A stretch of DNA of 64,000 nt from Paludibacter jiangxiensis (GCF_001618385.1 NZ_BDCR01000002.1:186001-250000); one strand, 5' to 3'; counted from the stretch's first letter, positions 43,901 to 53,204 are shown. A program made the numbers and translations. The notes: generated by a model from the sequence alone, not told the origin.

Positions 43901-46900
43901 TGAACATCTGCAAGGCTCGGATTTCCAAGAACCGTTACTTTGTTCTTCGGATTGGAGGGATCGTAATACGAATAAGGGGTTGTTAATGTTATACCAGCAT
44001 TGGTCCCCCTTTCGGCATTTCTTTGTTTTTTCAGGTTGGTCAATACCTTCAGCGCAATGTCAAACTCATTGTCGGAAGGCCAAACCGTAGCGCGATCTTT
44101 ATCGCTGCTTTGCTGATAATGCCCTGCATCCGTAAGTTTCAGCGGAATTTCATATTCGTAATAGTTGTTCGTGAAGTCAGATCCCAACCTGATAAACGCT
44201 GTCAGTTCGTAATCTTTCAGGTTAGAGTTGTCGTCCGACACCTTTTGAGCGTGGGCAAACATATGAATGCGCTTGTACTGACGCATATCAAAATTGGTGT
44301 TTTTGTAGATGGCGCGTGCATCATTTGTTGCCAGATTGTTAACTTTCAGGGTGACTGATTGCTCATTTTCCTGACGAATCTGTGGCTGGCTTGGGTCAAC
44401 TTGTCGGGTCACACCCGGAGGTAATACGTAGTTTACAGGCACGCGATTAGCATCTTCTTCTATGTTTACGGCTCCCACGTCAAGATCTCCTGAGACAGCA
44501 GGAGTACTGCCCGAAGTGTATAGTTTTTGAGTATAGGTTCTCCAGTCGCCTTTTACCAGATTCAATGTTCCAAAGCGCAGGAAGGTCGAATCTTCGAAAT
44601 TCTTCAGGAACATCCTCATGAAGCGGATGGACTTGAAGTCGCTGATGGAGCCTATTTTTTTCTGATAGTCACGGATAGGAATTTTGAAATGGAACCAGCT
44701 TACTTTGGTCTGTTTTCCATTTTTCAGCGTTACAGTTGGCGTTATTTTATCCACAAGATAATTGCTGCCTACCTGTAAGTCTCCACGACGGAGAGATACT
44801 TTATACTGATAGTAATTTTCATACTGATTCAACGTATTGTCCTGGTTCAAATCCTCTACGTCGGGTAATGAAGTAGCCGCCGAAGAGTAGTTGGTGGTTG
44901 TGCCGTCATCTGTTGAGTTTCCTTCCGTGCCGTTATAATGCTTGTATCGGTTTAATACCGTGGTTTGACTGGCATTGTATGCCGGATTTCGATAACTTCG
45001 ATAGTTATCTCCTGCGGGGTCGTTTATCGGGGAGAATGGATCGTTTTGCCACTGGCGTAACGTTGCAGCCGAAACAACGGTTTTCAACTGGTCAACGTAA
45101 TTTTTGTATGTAGGGAACGAAAACTCACTCGTTGTCGTCAAACCATCAAGTCCCACATCCTGATACTGACGGGCGCTAGAACTGTTGTCAAATGCCAGAA
45201 CCGTCGATTGCAAAGTAGGAACGCGCCCCCAAACGGTTCTTGTAGTATTGGTGGTGTCTCCAAGAGCAGAAAGACCGTTCTCAAAGAATTTTTTGCCGTC
45301 TTTAAGTATGTCTTCCGAAAGATCTCCAAGGTTGAAATAAAGGTCACCGCCCGTACTTTTACTCAGCGTGTCGTTTACGAATGGATCCATCATCCAGAAG
45401 TCTATATATTCGATGTTGGATGATTCAAAATCAGTCGTTTCCAACTTTCGCATTATCCCGCCCCACCGGCTTTTGGGGTCTTTCAGTTTACCGTTGGCGT
45501 CAATACCTTTGCTGTAACTGGTTGGCATTACGTCAACGTTGTAAGGCCCGCGTTCGGTAGGGTAGTACGATATGTTCAGTACCGGCAAATAAGACGTTGT
45601 TCCATACAATGATTCTCTGTTGGGGAAAATTTCCTGTTCAAGAACCTGTCGGGTTAAGTTGTTGGATTGTAAATCTTTGTTGTTTCTGATATAGTCAGGT
45701 GTCAATGAGGAATTTCCTGAAAATACGGTTTGGTCAACCACAAACCAACTCATCATCGCTCTGTTTTTGCCGTAGTTTACATTGTTGTTTAGAGTCGCTT
45801 CCGGAAATAACGCAGAAGAAGACAAATCAAGAGGTGTGCTGGCAAGGAACCAGTTATAGGGATAAGCCAGTTCTATGTCTGTTTTGGTGCCTTCAAAGTC
45901 GTCTATAAACACCTCTCCTTTTTTGGAAACTGAATTGGGATGTCCGGCAATAAGTTGTGCAAATTCAGCATTTACACTCAGGTATGACGGTTTTGTCAGG
46001 TTGAGCAATGGGATTTTATTCAGCAGGTTTGTCAGCCATAAAGACTCTGTTCTGTACGAAGTGTTCAGACCCCAAATTGTATTTGAAATAGGGTCGCTTC
46101 CGTAAGCCACTTTCTGAGTAAGTGGCAACTCGGACAGGTGCATAATAGTTCCTCCGATGGAGAAATCTTTGCTGAAAGCGTATTCCAGATGCGTTCCGAT
46201 AAGGGTTTTGCGTTGCAGGTCAAACATCGATTGATTTTCCAGCTTCACATTGACATTGGTACCGGATGCAAGGATGCTCTGGTTGATAATGTCTACCGTT
46301 CCCATCATATAGTCAACAGTGTAATCCTGATTTTCAACCAGTGTTTTGCCTCCGGCGGTCACCACTACCGATCCTCTCGGGATGTTCATGGCATTCAGCT
46401 GTATTTGAGAACCGGAAGTGCCCTTGTATTCTCCTACCAGCCTGAATTTGTTCTTGGAACTGTATTGTTGAGCCGTTGTAAGGGTAGAGTCGTATAGCTC
46501 CTGATAAACATATTTTTTGGCAATCACAGGGTTCCCTATTTTGGTTGCAAGATAACTGCCGAAGGGCTCTACTACAGGGAAAATAATTCTCCCGCCATCC
46601 GAAACTGCAGTGTATCCTTCCACATAATCGAAGTTGCCATCCGGATGCGCTTCGTTCTTCGAATCGAGGTTGTCTAAGTTTAATACTCGTGTCAGTTGTT
46701 GACCCTTTATGATGCCTTCGTTGATGTAAGAAACATTGATGCCGGTGGAATCGCTCTCATACATCACGTTCAGTTTGAACTTCTCTTTTTGCATTTGAGA
46801 TGCGCCTACGTTGTAAACGTTTTTCATCATCAACTTCCAGAGAGGAACAGCCGGTGACAGGTTGGTGTTTTTAATCAATTTCACCATGAGCGCTTTAGGT

Positions 46901-48384
46901 GCTTCAATCGGGTCGGAAGAGAATTCACCAACCTGATATGTTTTGCCTCCTGCCGTATATTCATAAGCAACAGCCAGAACTTCATCTGCATTAAGGGCAT
47001 TGCGCAAAGAGACGTATCCAAGGCTCTTGTTAATGGTATATTCTGATGCGTCCAGCTTGCGGGCACTTTCAATTTTTTCGTAATCGCGGCTTCCCACAAT
47101 TCCCATTGATCCGTAAGTAGCATCTAAAATAGTGTTGGAGTTTTGGATGTCGCGGATCCCGGAAAGTGCGGTTACTTCTCCGTACAGAGTGTTCGTTGAG
47201 TTTGACGGATATTTAGTGCCGGAGGTTGTCCAGTGCGGGTTCGAAAGGTTTGTCGTTTCTCCCAGATCGGAGAAAGCAACAATGTTTCTGGCCTGAGTAA
47301 AGTCGCTTCGCTTGTTTGTTACCCAAACTTCTATCCTGTTGATGGTTATCCCTGATGTGACATATGGCAGATTGTTCATCCATTTGTCGAAGTTGTTGCG
47401 AAAGTACTGGGACAGGAAGAAATGCCTGTTGGCATCGTATTTGTCGGCAGCAATATTGAATTTTGTTGTTTGTACGCCACCCTTCGAACTTACCGTTTTG
47501 GTTTGCGACTGTTGCTGAGAAGCTACGGCGACCACATTTAATTTGCCGAATTGTAATTCCGTTTTAATCCCGAACAGGGCAGAACTTCCGGTAATAAGGG
47601 AACTGTTGAGAGGAAGGCTTACATTTCCGGCTTCAATTTTTTTTACAATTTCGTCTTCTTTGCCCGTGTACCCTAACTTGATCATTTTCTGATCGAAATC
47701 GAAAGATGATTCTGTATTGTAATTGAGGTTAAGATTGACTTTATCACCGACTTTCCCGTTTACATTCAGCTGTATTTTTTCATTGAAATCGAAAGAGGGA
47801 GACGGCCTGCGCATTCTGTACGGATAAATCGGATTGTCAATCGTGTGGGCGCGAACACCGAATCCAAGTTCTGCCGATCCCTGCATTTTTACCTGAACGC
47901 CGCCGGGGCCAAACAGTTTGTCGGCCGGACCAAGACTGAATTTCATGTCGGTAAGCGCAAACTTGGAGTCCTCGGTTTTTTGTACTGAATCATTGCGTTG
48001 TCTCCAGTACGATTGCATGGATGTTCGTAAGGTATAGTCCTGATATTCCTGAGGCGTCATGGAGATAGGAGTGGCAATGTCCATTGAGCCGACTTTGGTG
48101 TATACCAGGTATAAACCTGTTACCGGATCATATACAACAGTTGATTTGACGTTGTCCGGGTCTTTCAGGTCCATCGGACGCCGATTGTCCATGTCTGCTA
48201 CGCCGATTGCAGATGTCGGTTTCACAGGAAATAATAAAGAAGAATCTTTCCCGTTTTCGTTGTTATGATCACGGGAAACAGAAGACTCTGTTTTTTGTCC
48301 TGATTGTTGCAATCCGGCCACCGGAAGCGCAGAAATGGCAATAAAACAAAGTGTAAATATGAAGAGTAATATTTTTTTGATCAC
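40942..48384 (-). CDS. sprA: Type IX secretion translocon SprA/Sov
   Basis: This 2480-residue protein is of the size and type of SprA (Sov), the very large outer-membrane barrel through which type IX cargo passes. A signal peptide ends near residue 24. Near the N-terminus is VKSTVVYDPVTGLYLVYTKV, and the MRRPSPSFDFNEKIQLNVNG and GFGVRAHTIDNPIYPYRMRR stretches are typical of the family. The C-terminus ends in amphipathic strands with an aromatic (MSTTNFGVTFKFLLTR). It is 37 bp downstream of ruvA on the same strand. The cargo genes at 29698-40641 follow directly. Confidence 0.93.
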   Translation of the reverse strand: MIKKILLFIFTLCFIAISALPVAGLQQSGQKTESSVSRDHNNENGKDSSLLFPVKPTSAIGVADMDNRRPMDLKDPDNVKSTVVYDPVTGLYLVYTKVGSMDIATPISMTPQEYQDYTLRTSMQSYWRQRNDSVQKTEDSKFALTDMKFSLGPADKLFGPGGVQVKMQGSAELGFGVRAHTIDNPIYPYRMRRPSPSFDFNEKIQLNVNGKVGDKVNLNLNYNTESSFDFDQKMIKLGYTGKEDEIVKKIEAGNVSLPLNSSLITGSSALFGIKTELQFGKLNVVAVASQQQSQTKTVSSKGGVQTTKFNIAADKYDANRHFFLSQYFRNNFDKWMNNLPYVTSGITINRIEVWVTNKRSDFTQARNIVAFSDLGETTNLSNPHWTTSGTKYPSNSTNTLYGEVTALSGIRDIQNSNTILDATYGSMGIVGSRDYEKIESARKLDASEYTINKSLGYVSLRNALNADEVLAVAYEYTAGGKTYQVGEFSSDPIEAPKALMVKLIKNTNLSPAVPLWKLMMKNVYNVGASQMQKEKFKLNVMYESDSTGINVSYINEGIIKGQQLTRVLNLDNLDSKNEAHPDGNFDYVEGYTAVSDGGRIIFPVVEPFGSYLATKIGNPVIAKKYVYQELYDSTLTTAQQYSSKNKFRLVGEYKGTSGSQIQLNAMNIPRGSVVVTAGGKTLVENQDYTVDYMMGTVDIINQSILASGTNVNVKLENQSMFDLQRKTLIGTHLEYAFSKDFSIGGTIMHLSELPLTQKVAYGSDPISNTIWGLNTSYRTESLWLTNLLNKIPLLNLTKPSYLSVNAEFAQLIAGHPNSVSKKGEVFIDDFEGTKTDIELAYPYNWFLASTPLDLSSSALFPEATLNNNVNYGKNRAMMSWFVVDQTVFSGNSSLTPDYIRNNKDLQSNNLTRQVLEQEIFPNRESLYGTTSYLPVLNISYYPTERGPYNVDVMPTSYSKGIDANGKLKDPKSRWGGIMRKLETTDFESSNIEYIDFWMMDPFVNDTLSKSTGGDLYFNLGDLSEDILKDGKKFFENGLSALGDTTNTTRTVWGRVPTLQSTVLAFDNSSSARQYQDVGLDGLTTTSEFSFPTYKNYVDQLKTVVSAATLRQWQNDPFSPINDPAGDNYRSYRNPAYNASQTTVLNRYKHYNGTEGNSTDDGTTTNYSSAATSLPDVEDLNQDNTLNQYENYYQYKVSLRRGDLQVGSNYLVDKITPTVTLKNGKQTKVSWFHFKIPIRDYQKKIGSISDFKSIRFMRMFLKNFEDSTFLRFGTLNLVKGDWRTYTQKLYTSGSTPAVSGDLDVGAVNIEEDANRVPVNYVLPPGVTRQVDPSQPQIRQENEQSVTLKVNNLATNDARAIYKNTNFDMRQYKRIHMFAHAQKVSDDNSNLKDYELTAFIRLGSDFTNNYYEYEIPLKLTDAGHYQQSSDKDRATVWPSDNEFDIALKVLTNLKKQRNAERGTNAGITLTTPYSYYDPSNPKNKVTVLGNPSLADVQSVMIGIRNNSRAVKNGEVWFDEFSLNDFEEGGGWAGTANASVALSDLGMINASGKFVTAGFGSIEQNILGRSLDNEYQYNISTTVQLGKFFPEKAKVNIPVFFSTSNEIIRPKYNPLDGDILLSDALKSAISKAQRDSILSFAQTRHTTTSFNITNARVDIRSKTPQLYDPANFSFSYAYNHSSDKSPDVIYSYSNDYRGAFSYIYNTMPKPWEPFKNVKALRSPLLKLISEFNINLIPSQIAYNTSITRTYSQTQTRDYDVINAGGVQDKRDLLTFSRDFLWDRRFDVKLDLTRGLSFTFSSSTNSRIDEPYVPVDKNLFPDEYKVWKDSIKHSLANLGRPLLYQQMFTANYTLPINKLPYLDFTTARIQYTANYDWQTGVTTASKLNVGNTISSTAQTQSDAQFNFEMLYNKIKFLSDINKKFSSNNRAQQFRPRSFRQNITIEKDKPLKLTHRLNSTKFTITAMDSLGKPVNLKYKLVDANTIEIAPLTKRVNASVNISTQNPNDAGVSRQLVDYAVRTLMMIRRGSISYRYSQNLTLPGFAGTSKWFGQSTLMGSTAPGVDFSLGFFDKSFVSKALDRGWLISNDTVINPATFATTKDFEARLNLEPLPGLKIDLAQKWFQAGQTSMEFMYKGMPTTYTGSFHMSYIAIGTFFKSSGNATNGFSSEIYRKFKSNRAEVARLIEQKYAGQRYPNSGFMEGNVLAGATYDSKNGSVNPNSADVLIPAFLAAYGGHSVSGNKLGLFPSLLQSLPNWRISFDGLSTIPIVAKYLKSLTLNHAYNCDYTIAAYTSYSNWASNGSMGFIKDVTTGNPIPSSQYNIGSVTLTEAFMPLIGVDAALKNSLSTRLMYNTQRNLSLNITSAQIMEILSKEWVVGFGYMIKDFNLILKMKNKQSKVKNDLTLRCDFSVRDTKSLMRNIESDNVQPTDGGTTTTIKVSGDYVFSSMINIKLYYDRNMSNPLISTSYPMSTTNFGVTFKFLLTR

Positions 48385-48421
48385 AGTCAGGATTCTGTTA
48401 AGTGAATCTTAAGATGATAGA

Positions 48422-49006
48422 CTATAGCAATTTAAGCGCTTGCTTTATGGCTTGTTCAATTGTCAATGACGGTGAACCGGCAAAGATCTTCTCTAATGCT
48501 TTACTGATAGGTGCCTGTTGAAAACCCAGCATCATCAAAGCCTGAGCAGCCTCTTGTTTTACAGAAGAATACGATTCGGTTCCGGTTGTTTTAGCCTCAC
48601 CGGCTATCCGGCCAATTTTATCTTTCAGGTCAATGATTACCCGTTGCGCTGTTTTCAGGCCGATGCCTTTAATGCTTTTAATCGCTGTTACATTGTCCTG
48701 AGCAATATGCTGCTGAAGTTCAGCGATTGATAGTGAGGATAATATCATTCTTGCAGTATTGGCTCCAATGCCCGATACCGAAATCAATAATAAGAACATT
48801 TCGCGCTCTTCTTTGGTGAAAAAGCCAAAAAGTAAGTGAGCATCTTCTCTGATAGCTTCGTAAACGTAGATTTGAGCGCTATCCTTATTTTCAAGGGATG
48901 AATAGGTCGTCAGGGAAATATGTGTCAGGTAACCGATACCTCCGGTTTCGACTGTGGCCGAAGTGGGGGTTAGTTCTGTTATTTTCCCCTTAATATAATC
49001 AATCAT
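48422..49006 (-). CDS. ruvA: Holliday junction helicase subunit RuvA
   Basis: This 194-residue protein holds the Holliday junction while RuvB drives branch migration. The N-terminal OB-fold starts MIDYIKGKITELTPTSATVE. Two helix-hairpin-helix motifs follow (SVSGIGANTARMILSSL and KSIKGIGLKTAQRVIIDLKD). The C-terminal RuvB-binding domain starts near residue 150 (EAAQALMMLGFQQAPISKAL). The length is normal. It shares a transcript with sprA. A 9-bp inverted repeat lies at 49040-49061, upstream of its start. Confidence 0.95.
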   Translation of the reverse strand: MIDYIKGKITELTPTSATVETGGIGYLTHISLTTYSSLENKDSAQIYVYEAIREDAHLLFGFFTKEEREMFLLLISVSGIGANTARMILSSLSIAELQQHIAQDNVTAIKSIKGIGLKTAQRVIIDLKDKIGRIAGEAKTTGTESYSSVKQEAAQALMMLGFQQAPISKALEKIFAGSPSLTIEQAIKQALKLL

Positions 49007-49315
49007 TGAATTTGGTTCTGAAATTTAAGATGTTGTCTCTTTACAACTTGTTAGTTGTAAACGTAAAAAAAATATTTGTAGTACGTAATGTCTACAAAAA
49101 TAATGGTTTTTTATGATATTCGATCTTAAATAATTGCTTTTTTGTTAAACGGAAAAAACAAATTTAATCCTGATAACTTCTCAGAGGAATGAAACCGGAA
49201 CCGAATGACGATTCCTGAAAGTATCAGCTTTTTTGCTTTAAGGTTATTAGCTCCGGAATGAAAAGGAACGGAATTGAGAATGAGCTGCGTATGTTGATTT
49301 AGTGCGAGAGTCTTG
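49007..49315. other. Intergenic region upstream of ruvA
   Basis: The 309 bp hold a perfect 9-bp inverted repeat (49040-49048/49053-49061) and a minus-strand TATTTTTG element (49102-49095). Nothing else is recognised. Confidence 0.45.
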
Positions 49316-50263
49316 TTACAGCCATTTTTTCCATCTGAAATAGAACAAAATAACGACTACTGTTATGACCATCAGAAAAATACATCCCCAAAAACCATAT
49401 GTCATTTGAGATCCGGGCAGGTGGGCGAAGTTCATGCCGTAGATACTTGCAATTAAAGTTGGAGGCATGAAGATTACCGTCAGGATGGTAAATATTTTAA
49501 TGATCTGATTCTGTTGGGTATTGACAAGCCCCATAAAGGTATCCTGCAGGAAATCAAGACGATCAAAATTGAATCGTGTGTATTCAAACAAAGAATTTAT
49601 GTCTTTGATGATAATGGTTAATTTTGGTTTTAGGTCGGCAGGAAAGATGTTGCTTTTCAGCATGTTGGATACCACTCTTTGTTTATCAATAATGGCCTCA
49701 CGAATCGACATCGTTTTTTCCTGAAGGTTCTTGATGGCAATCAAAACATCTTCTTCTGCATCCGAGTCTGATTTTAGAGTGTTACTTAAAGCGGTGATTT
49801 CCTGAGTGGTGTCCTCTATCATGTCCGCGTCTATTTCAACCCGGGTTTCAAGAATAGCCGCAATAACCTGGTATCCGTTGGTGTAGCTTTTACTATTTGC
49901 GAAGAGTTTTTTTACCGTCTCATTGAACGACTTCAGATTAGCACTTCGGACTGATACCAGAATGTTGTTTTTGAGGATAAACGATACTGCCTCCTGCGTG
50001 TAGTTGTCCAGCAGGAATTTAGAGTTGGCGACAATAGTGTCGGCGGTCTCGATGTATCGTGAGCTTATCTCGATTTCTTCAATTTCTTCTTCTTCCTGAA
50101 TATAAATTTTCAGGAAGTCTTCCAGTTGATCTTCAACCTCTTCGGCTACATCATTGAGGTCAATCCAGATGAAATTTGAAAGAGGAATTGTTTTTAGAGT
50201 ATCAATGTCTTTCGACATTTTGAGTCTTCCGTTTTCATGGTAAAATAATCGAAGTTCTGACAT
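49316..50263 (-). CDS. corA: Magnesium/cobalt transporter CorA
   Basis: This 315-residue protein has a long cytoplasmic N-terminal domain (about 1-250) with the coiled helices typical of CorA. Two C-terminal membrane helices follow, and the first is followed by the signature YGMNF, with Gly-Met-Asn at 276-278 at the pore mouth. The second helix (about 289-309) and a basic tail complete the protein. It forms pentameric Mg2+ channels in the inner membrane. It precedes no obvious partner and runs with rsmA (50318-51091), 54 bp away. Confidence 0.93.
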   Translation of the reverse strand: MSELRLFYHENGRLKMSKDIDTLKTIPLSNFIWIDLNDVAEEVEDQLEDFLKIYIQEEEEIEEIEISSRYIETADTIVANSKFLLDNYTQEAVSFILKNNILVSVRSANLKSFNETVKKLFANSKSYTNGYQVIAAILETRVEIDADMIEDTTQEITALSNTLKSDSDAEEDVLIAIKNLQEKTMSIREAIIDKQRVVSNMLKSNIFPADLKPKLTIIIKDINSLFEYTRFNFDRLDFLQDTFMGLVNTQQNQIIKIFTILTVIFMPPTLIASIYGMNFAHLPGSQMTYGFWGCIFLMVITVVVILFYFRWKKWL

Positions 50264-50317
50264 GATAATAAACGGTTGAAGGTGATTTTTTATAGTATTC
50301 TGACTCCCGGAATTGTC

Positions 50318-51091
50318 TTATTGCTTGGTTGATGCAACCCAGTTGGTGAGTTCAACAAAGGACGCTACGTCCAGCTGTTCCGCTCGTTTTTCCAACAAAG
50401 GATGCGTTGCCTGCGGATTATTTGTTAAAACTCTGAGTGCATTTCGGAGAGTTTTTCGTCGCTGGTTGAATCCGGCTTTCACCACGGCAATAAAGAGCTT
50501 TTCATCGCAGTCGAGCTTTGCTACTTTGTTGCGTTTCAGTCGGATTACCCCTGATTTTACTTTGGGAGGCGGATCGAAGACATGCTCCGATACGGTAAAC
50601 AGGTATTCTATATCGTAATATGCCTGAAGGAAAACGCTCAATATACCGTAACTCTTGTTGCCCGGAGGCGATGCAAGGCGCTCAGCTACTTCTTTCTGCA
50701 ACATGCCGGCAATCACCGGTATGCGATCTTTGTATTCAAGTGCCTTGAAAAATATCTGGCTCGAAATGTTGTAGGGAAAATTACCGATGATACAGAATGG
50801 TTCCCCACCAAAAAGCGAGTCTATGTCATAATTCAGAAAATCGCCTTCGATTAAAGATAGCTGCGGGAAATGTTCTTGTAAGTAAACAACAGATTCTGAG
50901 TCTATTTCAATAGCGGTGAGCTGCATCAGAGGATTCTGAAGCAAAAACTGGGTAAGAACACCGGTACCAGGGCCTATTTCAAGAACATTGGTCGGATTCT
51001 CCGGGGATATACTGGAGGCAATGCGTTGGGCAATAGATAAATCCTTAAGGAAGTGTTGGCCCAAATGTTTTTTTGCTTTTACGTAATTCAT
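50318..51091 (-). CDS. rsmA: 16S rRNA (adenine1518-N6/adenine1519-N6)-dimethyltransferase
   Basis: This 257-residue enzyme (KsgA) dimethylates two adjacent adenosines in helix 45 of 16S rRNA during 30S maturation. The N-terminal KAKKHLGQHFLKD is the family opening. VLEIGPGTGVLTQFLL binds S-adenosylmethionine, and the catalytic NxPY motif is in IIGNFPYNISSQIFF. The C-terminal domain has VFDPPPKVKSGVIRLKR and FNQRRKTLRNALR. The length is normal. It is divergent from the GtrA-like gene and lies upstream of corA on the same strand. Confidence 0.95.
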   Translation of the reverse strand: MNYVKAKKHLGQHFLKDLSIAQRIASSISPENPTNVLEIGPGTGVLTQFLLQNPLMQLTAIEIDSESVVYLQEHFPQLSLIEGDFLNYDIDSLFGGEPFCIIGNFPYNISSQIFFKALEYKDRIPVIAGMLQKEVAERLASPPGNKSYGILSVFLQAYYDIEYLFTVSEHVFDPPPKVKSGVIRLKRNKVAKLDCDEKLFIAVVKAGFNQRRKTLRNALRVLTNNPQATHPLLEKRAEQLDVASFVELTNWVASTKQ

Positions 51092-51140
51092 GAGGAGCTG
51101 CTCCGTGTTAATAAATTAGACTAAAACCGGCAGAAAAGCG

Positions 51141-51148
51141 TATATTTG
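51141..51148 (+). promoter_or_regulatory. -7 promoter element of the GtrA-kdsA unit
   Basis: TATATTTG fits TAnnTTTG, 91 bp before the ATG at 51240. No -33 TTG is found at the usual spacing. Confidence 0.4.
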
Positions 51149-51239
51149 CACACAGTTTCTGGTATGCAAATTTACCCATAAATGATTAGATAACCTAAAG
51201 TTGTGCTAAAAAAGCAAAACGACAATCAAAAGTTTAGAG

Positions 51240-51737
51240 ATGAGGAAAATAGCCATAACGATTCGTAAGTATATCATTCACTTTATTGACTTCTTTTATA
51301 TAAAACCTATTCGGAGGATAATTCCGGAATCGCTTTTTCGGTATTTTTTTTGCGGCTCGGCTAATATGGTGTTTGACTGGTGTCTCTATTTTGTTCTCTA
51401 CAATTTTGTTTTTGCAAAAGAGATATTTCATTTGCCCTTTTTAGCAATTTCTCCGCACATCGCAGCATTTGTATTTTCGTTCCCAGTGTCGTTTGTAACG
51501 GGCTTTTTGTTAGGAAAATATATTAGTTTTCAGGGTTCTTCCCTGCGTGGTCATACGCAACTGATGCGTTATGGAATGGTGACCGGAAGCAATATTCTGA
51601 TAAACTATTTTGGCTTGAAGATACTTGTAGAACAAATGGGTATTTTCCCGACTCCGTCTAAGATGATTGTGTCGTTGGTGTGCACTGTTTTCAGTTATGT
51701 CATGCAGCGTTATTTTACGTTCTCGAAACGATTGTGA
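51240..51737 (+). CDS. GtrA-family membrane protein
   Basis: This 165-residue protein has a basic N-terminus and four membrane helices (about 38-60, 68-92, 108-130 and 140-160) with the GtrA family pattern LFRYFFCGSANMVFDWCLYF at the start and QRYFTFSKRL at the end. GtrA proteins are thought to help flip polyprenyl-linked sugars. The gene lies 22 bp before kdsA, so a role in cell-envelope glycan or lipopolysaccharide assembly is plausible, but the substrate is not shown by the sequence. Confidence 0.85.
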   Translation: MRKIAITIRKYIIHFIDFFYIKPIRRIIPESLFRYFFCGSANMVFDWCLYFVLYNFVFAKEIFHLPFLAISPHIAAFVFSFPVSFVTGFLLGKYISFQGSSLRGHTQLMRYGMVTGSNILINYFGLKILVEQMGIFPTPSKMIVSLVCTVFSYVMQRYFTFSKRL

Positions 51738-51759
51738 TTTCTATTATTGATTGATTACC

Positions 51760-52563
51760 ATGAATATTCCACGTCTGAAAAATTGTGATTCGGGAAATTT
51801 TTTCCTGTTAGCCGGCCCTTGCGTTGTAGAGGGAGAAGAGATGGCTTTGTCTATTGCAGAGCGGATTGTGACTATTTGCGACCGACTCAGGATTCCTTAC
51901 GTTTTTAAAGGGTCTTACAGGAAGGCAAATCGCTCGCGAATTGATTCATTTACAGGAATCGGTGATGAAAAAGCCCTGAAAATACTGCAAAAGGTAGGAC
52001 GGGAATTCGATATTCCGGTGGTGACCGATATTCATACCGAACAAGAGGCCGTATTGGCTGCCGAATACGCTGATGTGCTTCAAATTCCGGCTTTTCTTTG
52101 CAGACAAACAGAGTTGCTGGCAACTGCGGCAAAAACCGGGAAGTGGATCAATATTAAAAAGGGACAGTTTCTTTCTCCTGATGCCATGCAATTTGCAGCC
52201 CAAAAGGTGATTGATTCCGGTAATGATCAAGTGATGTTGACGGAAAGGGGAACAACTTTCGGATATCAGGATTTGGTTGTTGATTTTCGTTCAATTCCGG
52301 TAATGCAAAAGACCGGTTGTCCTGTAATACTGGATATTACCCATTCGTTACAGCAACCCAATCAGTCGTCCGGAGTTACCGGCGGTCAGCCTGAAATGAT
52401 TGAAACGATGGCAAAAGCAGGCGTTGCGGTTGGTGTGGATGGTTTGTTTATTGAAACGCATCCCGAACCCTGGAACGCCAAATCGGATGGTGCGAATATG
52501 CTACAATTGGATAAGCTGGAAGGTTTGCTTGAAAAACTGGTAGCTATCAGGCAGGTAATCTGA
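51760..52563 (+). CDS. kdsA: 3-deoxy-8-phosphooctulonate synthase
   Basis: This 267-residue enzyme condenses arabinose 5-phosphate with phosphoenolpyruvate to make KDO-8-phosphate for lipopolysaccharide. Family segments are FLLAGPCVVEGEEMALSIAE, the substrate-binding FKGSYRKANRSRIDSFTGIG, KKGQFLSPDAM, and the late VDGLFIETHPEPWNAKSDGA. The ATG at 51760 is preferred over the TTG nine bases earlier, since the family starts here. It follows the GtrA-like gene and converges with the LysE exporter at 52566, with only 2 bp between stops. Confidence 0.95.
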   Translation: MNIPRLKNCDSGNFFLLAGPCVVEGEEMALSIAERIVTICDRLRIPYVFKGSYRKANRSRIDSFTGIGDEKALKILQKVGREFDIPVVTDIHTEQEAVLAAEYADVLQIPAFLCRQTELLATAAKTGKWINIKKGQFLSPDAMQFAAQKVIDSGNDQVMLTERGTTFGYQDLVVDFRSIPVMQKTGCPVILDITHSLQQPNQSSGVTGGQPEMIETMAKAGVAVGVDGLFIETHPEPWNAKSDGANMLQLDKLEGLLEKLVAIRQVI

Positions 52564-52565
52564 TT

Positions 52566-53204
52566 TTAGTGGATAAATTCGTCGCCGGCAAGCGTCATTA
52601 TAACACCAATGACCGCGATGATCATGATGATACTGCCGGTGATGATGTTTACCCATCTCAATCCTCTGACGTTGAATTTGTTGCGGAATACATTAACGAT
52701 GCTGGTAAGGAAGAACCACCAGATGCAGGCTCCGACAAGAATGCTCGAAAATCCGACTACAGCTTGTCCGAATTGAGTGGATGCCGTAATGAAGCTGAAA
52801 CGGGCATAAAGAGCCATAAATAAGAAAATAATTACGGGGTTGGTTACCGTCAGAGCAAATGAAGTAACGAAATCCTGCATATAGCTCTCTTTGGCTTCCG
52901 ATGTCTTTGAGAGCTGACGGACAGGATTGCTCCTTGAAAGATAAAATCCGAAGGCGAGCACAAGTATACTCCCTGCAATTTGAATAGCAAATTTGTGTAA
53001 TTGCAGAAAATCAACCACAAAACTCATCCCATATCCGGTTACAATAGCATAAAGCAAGTCAGAGGCAGTTGCTCCTAAGCCGGTAGCGATGCCATAGTAT
53101 TTGCCTCGATTTAAGGTGCGTTGAATACATAATACACCTATAGGACCCATAGGCGCAGATACGCAAATACCGATAATTATGCCTTTCCAGATAATATCAA
53201 ACAT
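52566..53204 (-). CDS. LysE-family amino acid exporter
   Basis: From Met at 53204 the protein has 212 residues and six predicted membrane helices of the LysE/RhtB family. The characteristic opening is GIIIGICVSAPMGPIGVLCI, followed by NRGKYYGIATGLGATASDLL and the third-helix segment with TNPVIIFLFMALYA. A longer frame upstream adds a non-hydrophobic stretch not seen in the family, so 53204 is preferred. Members export amino acids or small metabolites. Which one cannot be told here. Confidence 0.85.
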   Translation of the reverse strand: MFDIIWKGIIIGICVSAPMGPIGVLCIQRTLNRGKYYGIATGLGATASDLLYAIVTGYGMSFVVDFLQLHKFAIQIAGSILVLAFGFYLSRSNPVRQLSKTSEAKESYMQDFVTSFALTVTNPVIIFLFMALYARFSFITASTQFGQAVVGFSSILVGACIWWFFLTSIVNVFRNKFNVRGLRWVNIITGSIIMIIAVIGVIMTLAGDEFIH

